Source: Scleromitrula shiraiana (taxonomy: Eukaryota > Ascomycota > Leotiomycetes > Helotiales > Sclerotiniaceae). From it: a stretch of DNA of 64,000 nucleotides. The stretch spans positions 3,224,001-3,288,000 of the forward strand of contig JABELC010000005.1 of the NCBI GenBank assembly GCA_028455995.1, read 5' to 3'. The notes below the pieces were generated by a model. That model ran no database searches, had not been told where the DNA came from, and saw nothing but the letters and a program-made list of their open reading frames with translations. How positions within the stretch are numbered: position 1 is the stretch's first letter; every line of letters starts with the position of its first letter. The position numbers and the translations under genes were made by a program. Shown here in pieces: positions 48,920 to 60,150 of the stretch.

Positions 48920-50110
48920 ATGGGCGGTCGAGCATTTGCTCGTTATTCTCCCCGCATTTACACTCCTCGAATGCCAGTTGAAGTATATGAAAAAGTACTC
49001 GCACAAAGTCACTCAGTCCTTCGCGGATATTATTCCAGAGTGGCAAGTCCAATTGAATGCCCAGGCAAAGCAAGTTATGGAGATGTTGATATTCTCGTTA
49101 CCGGGCCTCTGTTCAAATCGTTGGAATGTTCAGTTACCGAAAAGCTCAAGGAGGCTCTAAATGCAAAGGCTTTTGTTGCAGTTAAAGGAAATCCCACTAT
49201 CATCTTTGCCCTTCCTTGGCCGGAGGATATGGCTCTGGGAATCACAGACATGGATGAGGATACAGGAGCTCCTATTCTGGTTGCAGACACATGTATTCAA
49301 GTTGATGTACATACCTGCAAAGATGATCATGAATTCGAGTGGGAGTTATTTCATTCAGCACATGGCGACTTGTGGAATCTCCTTGGTACGACGATTAGAA
49401 AGTTCGGACTCACTGTTAATAATCGTGGACTATTCATTCGAATTCCCGAAATTGAATACATCGAAAGAAAGAATAGTATGGTATTTCTGACCGATGATCC
49501 GGACGAGGTACTACAGTTTCTAGGTCTAGATATTGAGAGATGGTGGAGACCGTTTGCTAGTCAATTGGAAATGTACGAGTATGCTGCTACTTGCCGGATG
49601 TTCTACGTTAAAGGAGTAGAGGAGGAAAATGGGTTCAAGGAGGAGGAGAAAGTGTTAAAGCATAATGATCGACGACGTCTGGCTCAAAGACCTGTATTCA
49701 AAACCTGGGTAGATGTTTTCATACCCCAATGTCGCGAGAAGGGGATTTACTCTGAGGCTAAAGTCACGAGAGAAGAGATTCGCGATGATGCATTTGAGAA
49801 GTTTGGCATCAAGGATGAGTATCAGATGAAATTGAGAGATTGGTCTTTGGCTAGACATATGATCGAGCTTGTGAGAGATGTCATCAAACCCAATGTTCCA
49901 GAGGGTATACATGGTACTCTGAGGAAGACAGCCATAGACAACATCAAAGAAGTTATCATTGGAGGTCGTCTATATGATGAGAAAGTACCGGAGGCTGCAA
50001 TCAAAGATGTGAATGGTTTCTATGATTTTGAGTTGGTGAAGAAATTTGTGGTTGAAAACTGGAGAAGATTGGCTTCGATGAGTAGCAATTCCGGGACGAA
50101 AAAGCCGTGA
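48920..50110 (+). CDS. nucleotidyltransferase-fold protein, uncharacterised fungal family
   Basis: A single exon gives 396 residues from MGGRAFARYS. An in-frame ATG at 48854 would add 22 residues, but the MG-x-RA start fits the fungal family better and has ATC-ATG-G context. Residues 53-59 (YGDVDIL) give the hG-x-D-x-D-like pattern of the Pol-beta nucleotidyltransferase fold, with a third acid likely in CIQVDVHTC (about residue 131). The rest is alpha/beta and helical without a second domain I can name. It could add a nucleotide to an RNA or small molecule, or be a non-catalytic relative. The substrate cannot be told. The stretch to about 50371 downstream is probably 3' UTR although it is open in another frame. 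Confidence 0.7.
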   Translation: MGGRAFARYSPRIYTPRMPVEVYEKVLAQSHSVLRGYYSRVASPIECPGKASYGDVDILVTGPLFKSLECSVTEKLKEALNAKAFVAVKGNPTIIFALPWPEDMALGITDMDEDTGAPILVADTCIQVDVHTCKDDHEFEWELFHSAHGDLWNLLGTTIRKFGLTVNNRGLFIRIPEIEYIERKNSMVFLTDDPDEVLQFLGLDIERWWRPFASQLEMYEYAATCRMFYVKGVEEENGFKEEEKVLKHNDRRRLAQRPVFKTWVDVFIPQCREKGIYSEAKVTREEIRDDAFEKFGIKDEYQMKLRDWSLARHMIELVRDVIKPNVPEGIHGTLRKTAIDNIKEVIIGGRLYDEKVPEAAIKDVNGFYDFELVKKFVVENWRRLASMSSNSGTKKP

Positions 50111-50741
50111 ATGACAAAAGAGCAGGGAAAGGAGTCAAAAGGGTTCTTTCGGAAACAATGGCTGGATATTGATGTCTTGTCATTATCGGAAAATCAGATT
50201 GCATGTTTGCCATTTGGAGTTTCAGGAATCTCGGAGTTGTTGTGGCCATTTGAGCTGATACCCAGAATGGAATATGGTTTACGGGTTGCACGGGAGGTCG
50301 ATCTAAATTTGGGAATGGTGACTACCAAGGGCGGCCTAAATCTACATTCTTGTTTCGTAAAATATATTTAGAATATCGCAAGACTTGAATAGATTCTTAT
50401 ATTAACAGCCCTCCAATACCTTCTGCGGCTCGAAAGTGGCCAGATGATGGGCCTCGTGATTGATAGTTCACTGGCATATTGGGTGCTTGTCATGAATAAA
50501 TGAAACAATAGGATTCATTTGTGCCACCACATTTATCACACCACAATACAGATGTCAAAATTGTATGTGCATAAAAATCCTTCGTAAATTCCCTAGTGAT
50601 AGATCAAGAAGTTTCTCCCTTTCAGCTCAAGGCTGGCATGCATCACAGTGCAAAATCCTTCATCAAACCCGTACGCCATATTTCTCCACGCCTTTTGCTC
50701 AAATAGCTCGTAAACTTAATAACCCATATTGCGCGCATCTT
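50111..50741. other. 3' flanks of two convergent genes
   Basis: No separate gene was supported. Open frames at 50111-50371 and 50565-50849 look like untranslated or antisense sequence. Confidence 0.45.
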
Positions 50742-51085
50742 TTATTTCTTCTTTCCTTTGCTGCGGGAGATACCCTGTTGTCCGGAGTTGAGAGGGCCCT
50801 TCTGGTTTGCGACGCTATCCTTCATCTGCTTGAGTTGCGCCGCCTCTAATAATTTTCAAATGATCAGTAGGAGTTCATGCATATATATAGAAGTTAAGCA
50901 GAAGAGTAACCCACTAGCCTTATCCGCCGCGATCCGTTTAATATCATCTTCATCGAGCTCCTTAACGGCAGCCTTCTTCTTCTTGTTGTGGATAGGGTTC
51001 GTGCCGTCTGTAAAGTCTTGATTAATACATGATACCAAGTACTGCAGTATTATTTATGGATAAAGTTATACGCACTTCCTCCCAT
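50742..51085 (-). CDS. TMA7-like small translation-machinery-associated protein
   Basis: Three very short minus-strand exons, 51085-51076 (10 bp), 51007-50915 (93 bp) and 50845-50742 (104 bp), give 68 residues. The order of features is that of TMA7/CCDC72: a basic start (NKKKKAAVK), an acidic patch ELDEDDIKRI, a helix AAQLKQMKD, then NQKGPLNSG and a basic GISRSKGKKK tail, where the family has KGPLxxGGIKKSGKK. Yeast Tma7 co-purifies with ribosomes. This version differs from the usual very conserved tail, so it may be a diverged paralogue. The introns were placed on GTGCGT...ACAG and GTGGGT...TTAG with phases 1 and 1. The gene is divergent from PRP4, 529 bp away. Confidence 0.65.
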
Positions 51086-51614
51086 TTTGACTGTTCTTGA
51101 AATCCGATACTTAACCTGATAGAGGAAATACTTTGATGCGAAAGAAATGCGGATTTATTATGGCTTTTTGGTGGGGATCTTGCGAGTTTGCCTTTTTTAT
51201 AAGATGCTGACAAGGAAAAGCCGATGTCCAGGTGGAAGAAGTAATCCTTGGCGCTAGTATAAATATAGTTAGGTTCAATTTTGCGACCATTTGCTACAAA
51301 GCAAGCATTAGCCGCGGCGTCATGAGTACAATTTTATCAACTTTGGCATTTTTGACGTTCAATAATATAATTGAACACGTTATCCGCCTTCATAATTTGT
51401 CGCATTACCTTGATACCAGTTACACTCGGTCTCTTGCAGTACCTACATTCCCAAACAAGAAGACTATGCACTGAGAGGCATACAAGAAGAGGCGATAGAT
51501 AACCCGGTTGGGCACTTCTCACTTTGGGATTCTAGTTGTGATCTTTGGCTGACACAAATCATCCATATAAAAGGCAGGGGATTCTACCGTCTTTGAACAA
51601 TTACAATAGATAAG
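51086..51614. promoter_or_regulatory. shared upstream region of the TMA7-like gene and PRP4
   Basis: 529 bp between two divergent start codons. It must contain both promoters. No specific element could be named. Confidence 0.5.
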
Positions 51615-54379
51615 ATGACATCATCAACAAGCTCCGATGAGGGAGAAATTCAGGATGGGGTAGTGGAGAAGAAGGCAACTACGTCGCTGCGTACATTCGA
51701 TGGCTCTTCCGTTGACCGTCAAGACAGAAACCGTTCTAGCAATTCGGCATCTATTTCACCGCGATCTCCAGAACATTCATATAGATCGAGAGATCGAAGA
51801 AGTAGATCCCCTTACTCGGCTCGACAATCATATCTAGGTTCGAAGAGATCCAGAGACGACGACTATTCCGACCGCAACAGACACGACTCAAGACGATTTA
51901 AGGTTCATTACGAGGATTCCCCCCACGATTACAACCGCCGCACACGAGCTCCATATGAAGATATAGACAGAGTTCCAACATCATCATCATCTGAATTACG
52001 GTATGATGATCGAGATAGACACATAGACAAACGAGCTCGAACCAGGAGCCGCTCCCCTTATCGTCCTAATCGTGATAGCGATAAAAATGGACGTGTAGGT
52101 TATAATGGTAATAGTGGTGGAAGTGGTGGCTATTCCGATAGAAACAAATCTTATGGATATGGAGGTTCAGGTCGAAATTCAAGAGACCAGTCAGTGAACA
52201 ATCGGGAGAAGGGCCCGCTGCCTACTGATTATGCAAGACAAGAGGCTAAAACTACTCAAGGGCGATTGCAACAGCATAGAGATGAGAGTAACGGGGTCGG
52301 ATTAGAAAAGTATGCCATTATCAGAATCCCGCGTATTTCACATTCACTAAAAGATTCTAGATCACACTCCATTCCAGAAGTTACTACTGACCTCCCTGAA
52401 GAGGAACCCGTCGATGAAGCAACGCTAATAGAACAGCGACGCAAACGTCGTGAGGCAATTAAAGCTAAGTATAGAGGTTCTGCTACACCCTTGTTGGTAC
52501 AGGCTTTGCAATTGGGAGATAAATCAGAACTTTCAACTCCAAAAGACGAAGATACTACGAACCCTACTGGTAATTTTGGCCCACTACATGGAAATACATT
52601 TGCTGATTTTGTTACTTTAGCATCAGCTTCGGTCTCAACTCCTACAACACCTATGGACCCTGGATCCCCCGGTTTTGTAATCACCAACGACCAGGATTTA
52701 GTAAACTCGCATGGAAACACAACTACTGGTGAAGATGATGGACCCTCAGCTGCTGACTATGATCCCACCATGGATATGAGAGAAGATCGACAACGCGACG
52801 ATCAGCGACACAATGACGAGATTGCTTCTGGAATGTACGATGAAACCAAGCCGACTTCTGAACAAGATGTGCTTCTTCCCGTCGAATCCGCACCCGTAGA
52901 GCCGAAACCCGCAAAACCAAAGGATGAATTCGATATGTTCGCAGAAGACGATGACGATGACATGTTTGCCGAGCATCCTATTGCAAGTGATGTCCCCAAA
53001 ATTGAGAATGATGGTGATGCCGCTAAAGCAGTGCCCATTCCTCTAGTGAAAGAGCTGGATGTCGGAATGCTTGATGATTGGGATGACATTGAAGGTTACT
53101 ATAAAATTATTCTCGGAGAACTTCTTAATGGCAGATATCATGTCCAAGCAAATCTTGGTAAAGGTATGTTTTCGGGTGTAGTTCGAGCTATGGACATTAC
53201 ATCCAAGAAGTTGGTTGCAATCAAACTTATCAGAAACAATGAAACTATGTAAGTCAACCCCCTCTTAATATTGATATATCATTCTAACTGTTCTATAGGA
53301 GAAAAGCAGGCATGAAAGAAATTGAAATTCTTCAGAAGCTAAAAGATGCAGACCCGGAAGACAAGAAGCATATGGTCCGATTAGAAAGACATTTCGAACA
53401 TAAAGGCCACTTGTGTATGGTATTTGAGCATTTGAGTATTAATTTGCGTGAAGTCTTGAAGAAATTCGGGAACAACGTTGGTATCAACCTTCAAGCTGTT
53501 CGAGCGTATGCCTCACAGATGTTCCTTGGACTCAGCTTGATGAAGAAATGTAATATCTTACACGCAGATTTGAAACCTGACAATATTCTGGTAAGTTTCG
53601 TTGATAGGATCGACTGAAAGATCTTCGCTAACTGAACAGGTTAATGAAACTCGCAATCTACTCAAGATTTGTGATTTAGGTTCAGCATCGGACGCATCAG
53701 ATAACGAAATTACACCATATCTCGTCTCTCGTTTCTACCGAGCGCCAGAAATCATTCTTGGTATGCCATATGATTTTGCCATCGATATTTGGTCCATTGG
53801 ATGTACCCTCTACGAGCTTTACACTGGAAAGATCTTATTTACTGGTCGATCCAACAACCAAATGCTTCGATCAATCATGGATTGTCGTGGAAAGTTCACT
53901 GTCAAAATGTTGAAACGTGCTCAATTTGCACATGTTCATTTCGATGATATGGCAAATTTCTTGAGTGTTGAACCGGATAAACTCACTGGCAAGGTAAGCG
54001 TTCCCTGTGCATTTGACATGACGTCCAACTACTACTTTAAAAGGATCGTATCTAATTCGTATGTCTTGATCAGGATGTCACCAAAACAATGACCTTTGTC
54101 AAACCAAGTAGAGATCTCCGCACAAGACTCATTCATGCATCAACAAATTTGACAGAGTCGGAAAGCAAGGATCTAGCGTCGTTTACAGATCTGTTAGATA
54201 GATGTTTGGCCCTTAACCCTGAAAAGAGAATCACACCTGCAGAGGCGTTGAAACATCCTTTCCTTGCTAGGTCTACGGTGGAGAGTAAGAGGGATCCTAT
54301 AGATGGAATTTCTCGTCCAGGTGGAGCAAGACCAAGATCTTCCTTTCAGACTAAAGAGTCGGTTATCGGGAGAAGATAA
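51615..54379 (+). CDS. PRP4: PRP4 pre-mRNA-splicing protein kinase
   Basis: Four exons, 51615-53248, 53299-53590, 53640-53993 and 54074-54379, give 861 residues. About 500 residues of Arg/Ser/Asp-rich sequence (an RS-type tail) precede a CMGC kinase domain. The Gly-rich loop is LGKGMFSGVV (from about residue 514) and the ATP lysine is in VAIKLI (about 537). The catalytic loop is HADLKPDNIL, the PRP4 variant of HRDxKxxN. The activation loop opens DLGSA in place of DFG, followed by SRFYRAPEIILG and DIWSIGCTLYE. The HAD and DLGS forms, together with the RS head, point to PRP4 rather than DYRK or HIPK. PRP4 phosphorylates spliceosomal proteins such as Prp6 and Prp31 in fission yeast and animals. 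The three introns (50, 49 and 80 bp) all keep frame. Confidence 0.93.
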
Positions 54380-54994
54380 TTGGATTGGCCATAATTACCC
54401 TAGAAATAGGGAGATATATCATGAGAAAAGGACTACCCCCGCTATCGAGCAGTACTATTATGTACAACAACGAGTTCCTGGTAGCTTGGGGAAGATCGAA
54501 CAATTAGAGAATTAACCGCAAAGAAAATGGAAGAAAATTACGTGGAATTTGCTGGATTGGCTGGGCGCTTTGCATTTATTAGGTTATATGTTGCTAGTAT
54601 CGAAAAAGGGGGTGCATGCTTGAATGGCGCATATATACACATACGGACGTAAATACATAGATAGCTGGTAATCATGATTTTATTATGGTTTTATATTTGT
54701 TTGTGGTGATATTGTATGTGTATTCTATCCTTAAGACGTTATTTCTCTCTAAGACGTCAAGGTATCCTCTAATTTATGGACTTTAGCTGCCTGTGTAGGT
54801 ATAACACCACTTAGACCTCTTCTATATTCCCTCCCTCTCCGCCTCCAACGCCGGAACAAGAGAACTTGGAAATGAAAATGAAAATGAGGTATTTTGACCA
54901 AAAGGTTTCGGTTGTCTACTAAGAATACATATAACTCTTTCGGATTAAAGCCCTTCCTCATTGGTATTACTTCAATAGTTCCGAAGTTCACCTT
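54380..54994. other. 3' flanks of convergent PRP4 and PAQR genes
   Basis: No separate gene was seen. It probably carries both 3' UTRs. Confidence 0.5.
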
Positions 54995-56026
54995 TCAACA
55001 TCTTGGCCCAAGTAAACTATGGTGAAAATCAAAAGCTATAGTCAAGCCATACAAATGAGATGCAGCAGCAGCGAGAACGAGCATGTGAAATATTTGATGC
55101 GAACTTCCCCATATATCGTATGATCCTGGGGATGATCGTTCGGGCCATCGAGCCTGTAAAATGTTAGAATGCCAGGAGGCATCTTCATTTCAATGAACAT
55201 ACCGCATATAGAGAAGCACCAAGGATATAGAGAAAGCCTTCTAATAATATCCACGTCAAGCCCATTCGTTCGCGCATCGTATGAAATCCATAAAGCTGAA
55301 TTCCATTAATTGTTGGAACGACAGCTCCTGATAGTGCCAAAGCCACAAAGACGCCAGCCCGGTAAGGTCTCCATGCTGGAGTTCTAAATCTCTCCATCAT
55401 AACAACGACGGCGCATATTGTCCCCAATATGCTCGTCTGATATACGAATGAGCTAAGAAAGGTACAAATGGGTAGCGAGGACTTACAATTGTAGCATAGG
55501 ATTCGAATATGTGAGGATGGCAATAAAAACCATAATATATACATGGAATTATGCTTCCTGTGATGAGGAACACAATACCAAGATAGTCCAATTTGTTGCC
55601 AAACTTTGCAACTATTGGAGAATGGTTCGAAATTGTATGATAGGTCCCGGAGATACCAAGACATAATGCTGCCCCGGCAAAGAAACAGCTAAACGCAAGA
55701 ATATCTGCTCTTTCTGCTGTAGCATATCGAGGTTTGATTGATGTGTAAAGTAAACACCCAGATAGTGTGAATACTACTGCCCCAATCAAATGGGAGTATA
55801 TATTTACTGATTCATTATGTAAGTGACCCAATGATGCAAATGACTTTTGAAAGGATCCCGAAGCTGGTCGGTAGCCTGATCGAATATACTGGTTATCCCG
55901 TTGCCATGATGGCAGATCATCCCATAGTACTGTCAGTACATGTTCAATTTTGCTCTCGATATTCTTTGCTGTTTCTGTGATGGATTCTGAGATTGACGAT
56001 CTCCTTTGGCGCTGGCGAGTGGACAT
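54995..56026 (-). CDS. PAQR / adiponectin-receptor-like seven-helix membrane protein (Izh family)
   Basis: Three minus-strand exons, 56026-55487, 55436-55203 and 55153-54995, both introns phase 0 (50 and 49 bp), give 310 residues. The PAQR landmarks are all present: HNESVNIYSHLIGA before and in helix 1, the GTYHTISNH zinc-site segment in helices 2-3, and SHQIFHMLVLAAAASHLYG in the last helix, giving the HxxxH pair. Seven hydrophobic segments can be traced. In yeast the Izh proteins are tied to zinc and lipid/sterol homeostasis. Animal members are ceramidase-like receptors. The last exon carries two of the zinc ligands, so the two introns are essential to the model. The gene is divergent from its right neighbour, 296 bp away. 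Confidence 0.92.
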
Positions 56027-56322
56027 TTGTAGAGTAATCGGGAAGGAAAAGCGGAAACAAGAAACTGAGAGACTTCAAAAACCAAAGCCAGGGAATATAT
56101 AAGAATCCGAACTGTAGAAATTGAAACAGCGATAATTCAACATTTGGTTCCATGAAGTCATACTATTCATCAAAAAGGGATGTTGGGACTTTCCTCTTCC
56201 AAATCGCTTAAAGCAGCAACCATCCATGAGGGGTATTCCCAGGCGAAGTACCTCATCTCATATCGGTGTTCAACAAACGTCAAGCTCAGAACGGCAATTA
56301 AGCTGCCATTTTCTCCTTTCTG
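56027..56322. promoter_or_regulatory. compact divergent promoter region
   Basis: 296 bp between the start codons of the PAQR gene (minus) and the PCI-like gene (plus). Both promoters must lie here, so shared regulation is possible. No motif was identified. Confidence 0.5.
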
Positions 56323-57263
56323 ATGTCTACCAAGGGGGGTCGAAATCCATCATGGAGTCGGCTAAAGCCTGCCAACCAAGATATATTCGAGGAGATGGGA
56401 TTGCGCTCCAAGGGCGATAAACAGTAAATACAAACCAACCCGGGCCGTGATTGTTTACTAATTACCCCTCTAGGCTGCTAGACCATAAAACCCAAGAACG
56501 TTTCTACCACAAAATAGTTGAACGATATATGGCATTTTGTGCCGATGCCCGCCGAGGAGATGAATTACACCGACGACTCGCGCGTCTGGAAATCTCGAGA
56601 GTGAATGCGAAAAACGATGCCTCCCTAACGACACCAAAACTCGCAGACTTTCCGCACAACAAAGGCGATGCCAATAACGAATTAGATGCTATAACAATGG
56701 GGATGAGGAAACTTAGAGAGGGTATCGTGGCTTCGAAAAGAGTGGATGACTTCTCGATTCAAGCATATTTATTCTGCATTCGACTATCAATATTATTGAA
56801 GCACTGGGAATCATACCATCCAGCAATGCGACATCTACTGCAAGTAATGCACCCCATACACCCATTATCAAGCACCGAACTCCAGGAATTTGCGGGATAT
56901 CAAGTGTTGGATTTAGCTTGCAGGCAACACGATTTAGCCAAAGCTTTCTCAGTCAAGCTCCAGTTCGGTCTTCAAGACTCGAAGGTGGATACGCTTTTAC
57001 GCGCAATGGCTCATGATAATTACTTTGTATTCTGGCGGGTAAAGAGAAGTGTGGACGGTCACAAAGCCAAGATTATGGAGTTTGCAGAGGATGATATGAG
57101 ATTGCATGCTTTAAAATCAATCGGGAAAACATATCTCAGTATTGATTTACCTTCGCTCGAGCAGCTTACCGATACTCCCTGGGCGACTTTGACCAAGGCT
57201 TATAGTGTGGGCTGGCAACTGGAAGGGTCAAAGGTCGTGATTCGGAAGCCTAAACCACGATGA
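56323..57263 (+). CDS. PCI/CSN8-PSMD8-eIF3k-like helical protein
   Basis: Two exons, 56323-56423 and 56474-57263, give 296 residues. The 50-bp intron has a GTAAAT donor, a TACTAAT branch-like box and a CTAG acceptor. The start MSTKGGRNPSWSRLKPANQ is followed by an all-helical protein. The middle and end read GYQVLDLACRQHDLAKAF, NYFVFWRVKRSVDGHKAKIMEFAEDDMRLHALKSIGKTYLSIDL, in the style of the CSN8/PSMD8/eIF3k (SAC3-like) domain seen in fungal proteins. A role as a scaffold in a PCI complex is possible, but the exact family is uncertain. Unspliced, the frame would begin inside the intron at 56451, so exon 1 was chosen because it joins in frame and extends the same charged helical sequence. Confidence 0.65.
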
Positions 57264-58040
57264 AATACGATGTTCATGAACTGGAATATAAGGGAATATC
57301 TCATTACGGGTATGTTACTTGCTACAAAAGTCTTTAGAAGTAAGCTCTAATGAGCTGGTTAGATAGATCTGATCTTCTGGCAGACTTTATCAATATTGGC
57401 GGCAAATGCTTGACTTGTATCTCATACAGACACATCATCATAATACGCCCATCGGCTTCGTGTCAACGATTACCTTGTTGAATTCAACTACCTCTCTCAT
57501 CCTCAGCCTACGGATAACAAGGGGTTCATGTCGAATATCATCAACATGGGAGGGTGTGCTATTTGCAACCAAACTATAGATGTACCTCTATTATAGACAA
57601 GGGGACGAGATTGGCAATGATTAACAGTATTCATAGACTTGCAGCAAGCTATATTTATACTCGCGATAGGCTATACATGTACACATTACACAACCTCAAG
57701 GCAAGAGATAGACCAAGCTGGGTGAAATGCAACATATCAACCTGATACAACATTCTACCTCTAGTGATTTCAGTGAGACTTATGCTTGGGCGACGCTCAT
57801 GCTTCCAACCCATGAGGCTATGAACTATACCTCTCTGTGCTCCATCTATGAAGTCGCAATGTTCTCGTGTGGATAATAATATGTGGCTGGTGTGAATGTT
57901 GTGGCTTTTACATACATATACTCGTAATATTCGGTAAAATCGGTCCGGAAAACTCGACCATTTGAGACATGATATTCAACTCAATATAGCCGACCAATCA
58001 CAATTCTAAAAGGTCATGCGGATTTGCAATTTTCATAGTT
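57264..58040. other. intergenic
   Basis: No gene, RNA or repeat was recognised in this 0.8-kb stretch. Confidence 0.45.
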
Positions 58041-58042
58041 TT

Positions 58043-59130
58043 TTGTTGCACATCTAAATTAAGAATACAATCCTCCCTTCATATTGAAAATATCCTTAAA
58101 TGGTTATATAGACGTTGATCAAGGACTTTTGGATTGATTAGGTCAATATAATTAATTGGATGTTCATGCATAAAAAAATACCAAGGATCATGCGCCTCAG
58201 CCACCAAAAGGGAAAAACAACCTGGCGGCTAGACTTATGGAATCAGCTCATTCTTGAAATTACTTGAAGATCTTGTCTAACATTATGCTCCTCATGTCTA
58301 TCTTTTTGGCAAACTTAATAGATGCGAGACCCCCTTTGTTGCACATTGTATGAAGTGATCAACTATATAAGATTTCCTATTTTGGAGTCTATGGATTTGA
58401 TGTTGTAGATCTCTATTGAGGTCTTTTACGATCTAGAGCTGATGGAATACGGCTTGTTGCATGTCTTTCTTCGAGATCTCCTACTCTCACTTCTACTTCT
58501 GGATAGGTTCTCGTTCTGTTGTCTTTGTTGCACGCGTTGAAACGCTGATGTTCTACCGGAAATTCCCCTTTGGGAGAACTCAGCCTGAGTCCTTTGAGAC
58601 CTAGACCTTAAACTTGGTGCTTTTGTTGCAGACCTCAAAACTCCTGATCTGCATTTCCCATTCTAGATAAATTTATCGATCAGCGGACGAACTCAAACAT
58701 CTCCTTTCTATCGACTTTTTGTTGCAGACCTCAACGCTTGATCATCTTGACTCATTTCCCTTTTCAGACAGAATCTGTCAGAATTTTAATAGTATACTGA
58801 GACCCCGAATTTTGTTGCAGACCTCAACTTCTGATCAACTTTAATCATTTCCCAATTCGGTTTCAGTTCATCTATCCGTCAAACCTAATACTATTTTATA
58901 TAGCTTTTGTTGCATACCTTACGGACTGATCAGTCCTAAAGATGCCCGAATTAGGCTTTGACTTTTCTACTGCTCAAATCTAGACCAAGTGGAAAGGGGT
59001 TTTGTTGCATCTCTGAAAAACAATCATTTCCAGTTCAGGGTTGTTCCATATTGACGTCTCAGTTCAGACCATGCTGGGCTTTCTTGTTGCACGTCTGGAA
59101 TTGAACAATCATTTCCTTTTTGGGAAATTC
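58043..59130 (+). repeat. degenerate tandem array phased at about 95 bp with a TTGTTGCA core
   Basis: The word TTGTTGCA starts at 58043, 58336, 58454, 58525, 58623, 58719, 58812, 58907, 59002 and 59084. From 58525 on the spacings are 98, 96, 93, 95, 95 and 82. Around the core, units share TTTTGTTGCAGACCTCAAC, then GATCA about 20 bp later and CATTTCC about 35 bp later; the rest of each unit has diverged. The spacings are not consistently multiples of three, so a protein repeat is unlikely. Confidence 0.8.
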
Positions 59131-60150
59131 ATCGCTTCCCTCGTTCGGCTCGGTGTGGCGTAGTTTCGCGTTGGCAATGCATAAAAGCTCCTTAAGGTTT
59201 CCCCTGACTTCCGTCGTTTATTTCAATCTAACCTTCTTCTTGATATTGATTGTGGAATAAAGTCTCCAACGTCGCCTACTGTTGCTCACATAGCCTTGCT
59301 TACTGCGCTCTCTCCTCGCTGCAATACATCAAGGTTCCTGAGAAAAACCTGTACTATTGTCCCGTTTGATGTAGGCAGACATGCTTACTCTTTGCCGGTC
59401 CACGTATATACGTCTCACCATTCTCATTACAAATTGTGCCAAGTGTCATGCCACGCCCGGCATCGTATTCTCTTCTTAGGGACCATACTCGGTGGGCGAT
59501 ATTAGTGCCACCATATCAATGAAACATTTCGTTGCAAATCGTGTGTAACTTCGTCCGAACTATAAGTCTCTTATACGAGTGGTCGCACCGAAAGAGCCTC
59601 CTGCATCGCACATAAGCAATGTTAGCAACGATGCATTTTCCTCCGGTCTCACAGCATATCATATCTAAAACTTCACGTATCGACCCTTCTTGCGGTCTTC
59701 TTACAGAGCCCCTTCCCTTCGGTGCGTCGCTATACTCCATATCCACATTGCCTCATACCATCTCACTCCGTGAATACAAGTCACTCATTGGTCATAATTT
59801 AAAGTAACAAGATAAGAGTGACTTATTTCTTTATATCAACATTAAGATTTAGGTTGATGTGTCTATTATAGATACATAAAGAGAAATATGAAGATCTAAT
59901 TCATATATACAGGATATTCCAAACTGAACAATCATTATATATATTCCAAAACCTCCATCTCCCATCCCATATATCCTATTCATCATCCAACTGTACTCAA
60001 GACATTGTATAAGAAAGCTTCTCCGATGTGTGACGGTAACGACGACGACGCCCCTCCCTCAATTGTAAAGAAATAAACACCCAGGTAAATATATATATAT
60101 ATTTTTTAGAAATATAACACTCCTTGCAACTTACTCACTATCCAATCTCA
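59131..60150. other. intergenic between two repeat arrays
   Basis: Higher GC than its surroundings up to about 59.75 kb. Open frames at 59296-59505 (+) and 59516-59746 (-) have no recognisable feature. No gene was called. Confidence 0.4.

Noticed and set aside
50111..50371. 86-codon frame directly after the nucleotidyltransferase-fold gene
   Set aside because: It begins at the base after the stop in another frame, has no domain, and is most likely 3' UTR.
56451..57263. PCI-like gene starting at 56451
   Set aside because: That ATG falls inside the 50-bp intron 56424-56473. The spliced start at 56323 joins in frame.
58426..58638. Arg/Ser-rich 70-codon frame on the minus strand
   Set aside because: It lies inside the 95-bp array, does not follow the repeat period in codons, and has no splice extension. 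Its composition follows from the repeat.
58043..59130. CRISPR-like array
   Set aside because: The conserved core is only 8-20 bp, the units are degenerate and the genome is eukaryotic. It is a decayed satellite-like array.
59296..59746. Possible small genes on both strands
   Set aside because: No domain, no signal peptide and no plausible introns; the slightly higher GC alone is not enough.
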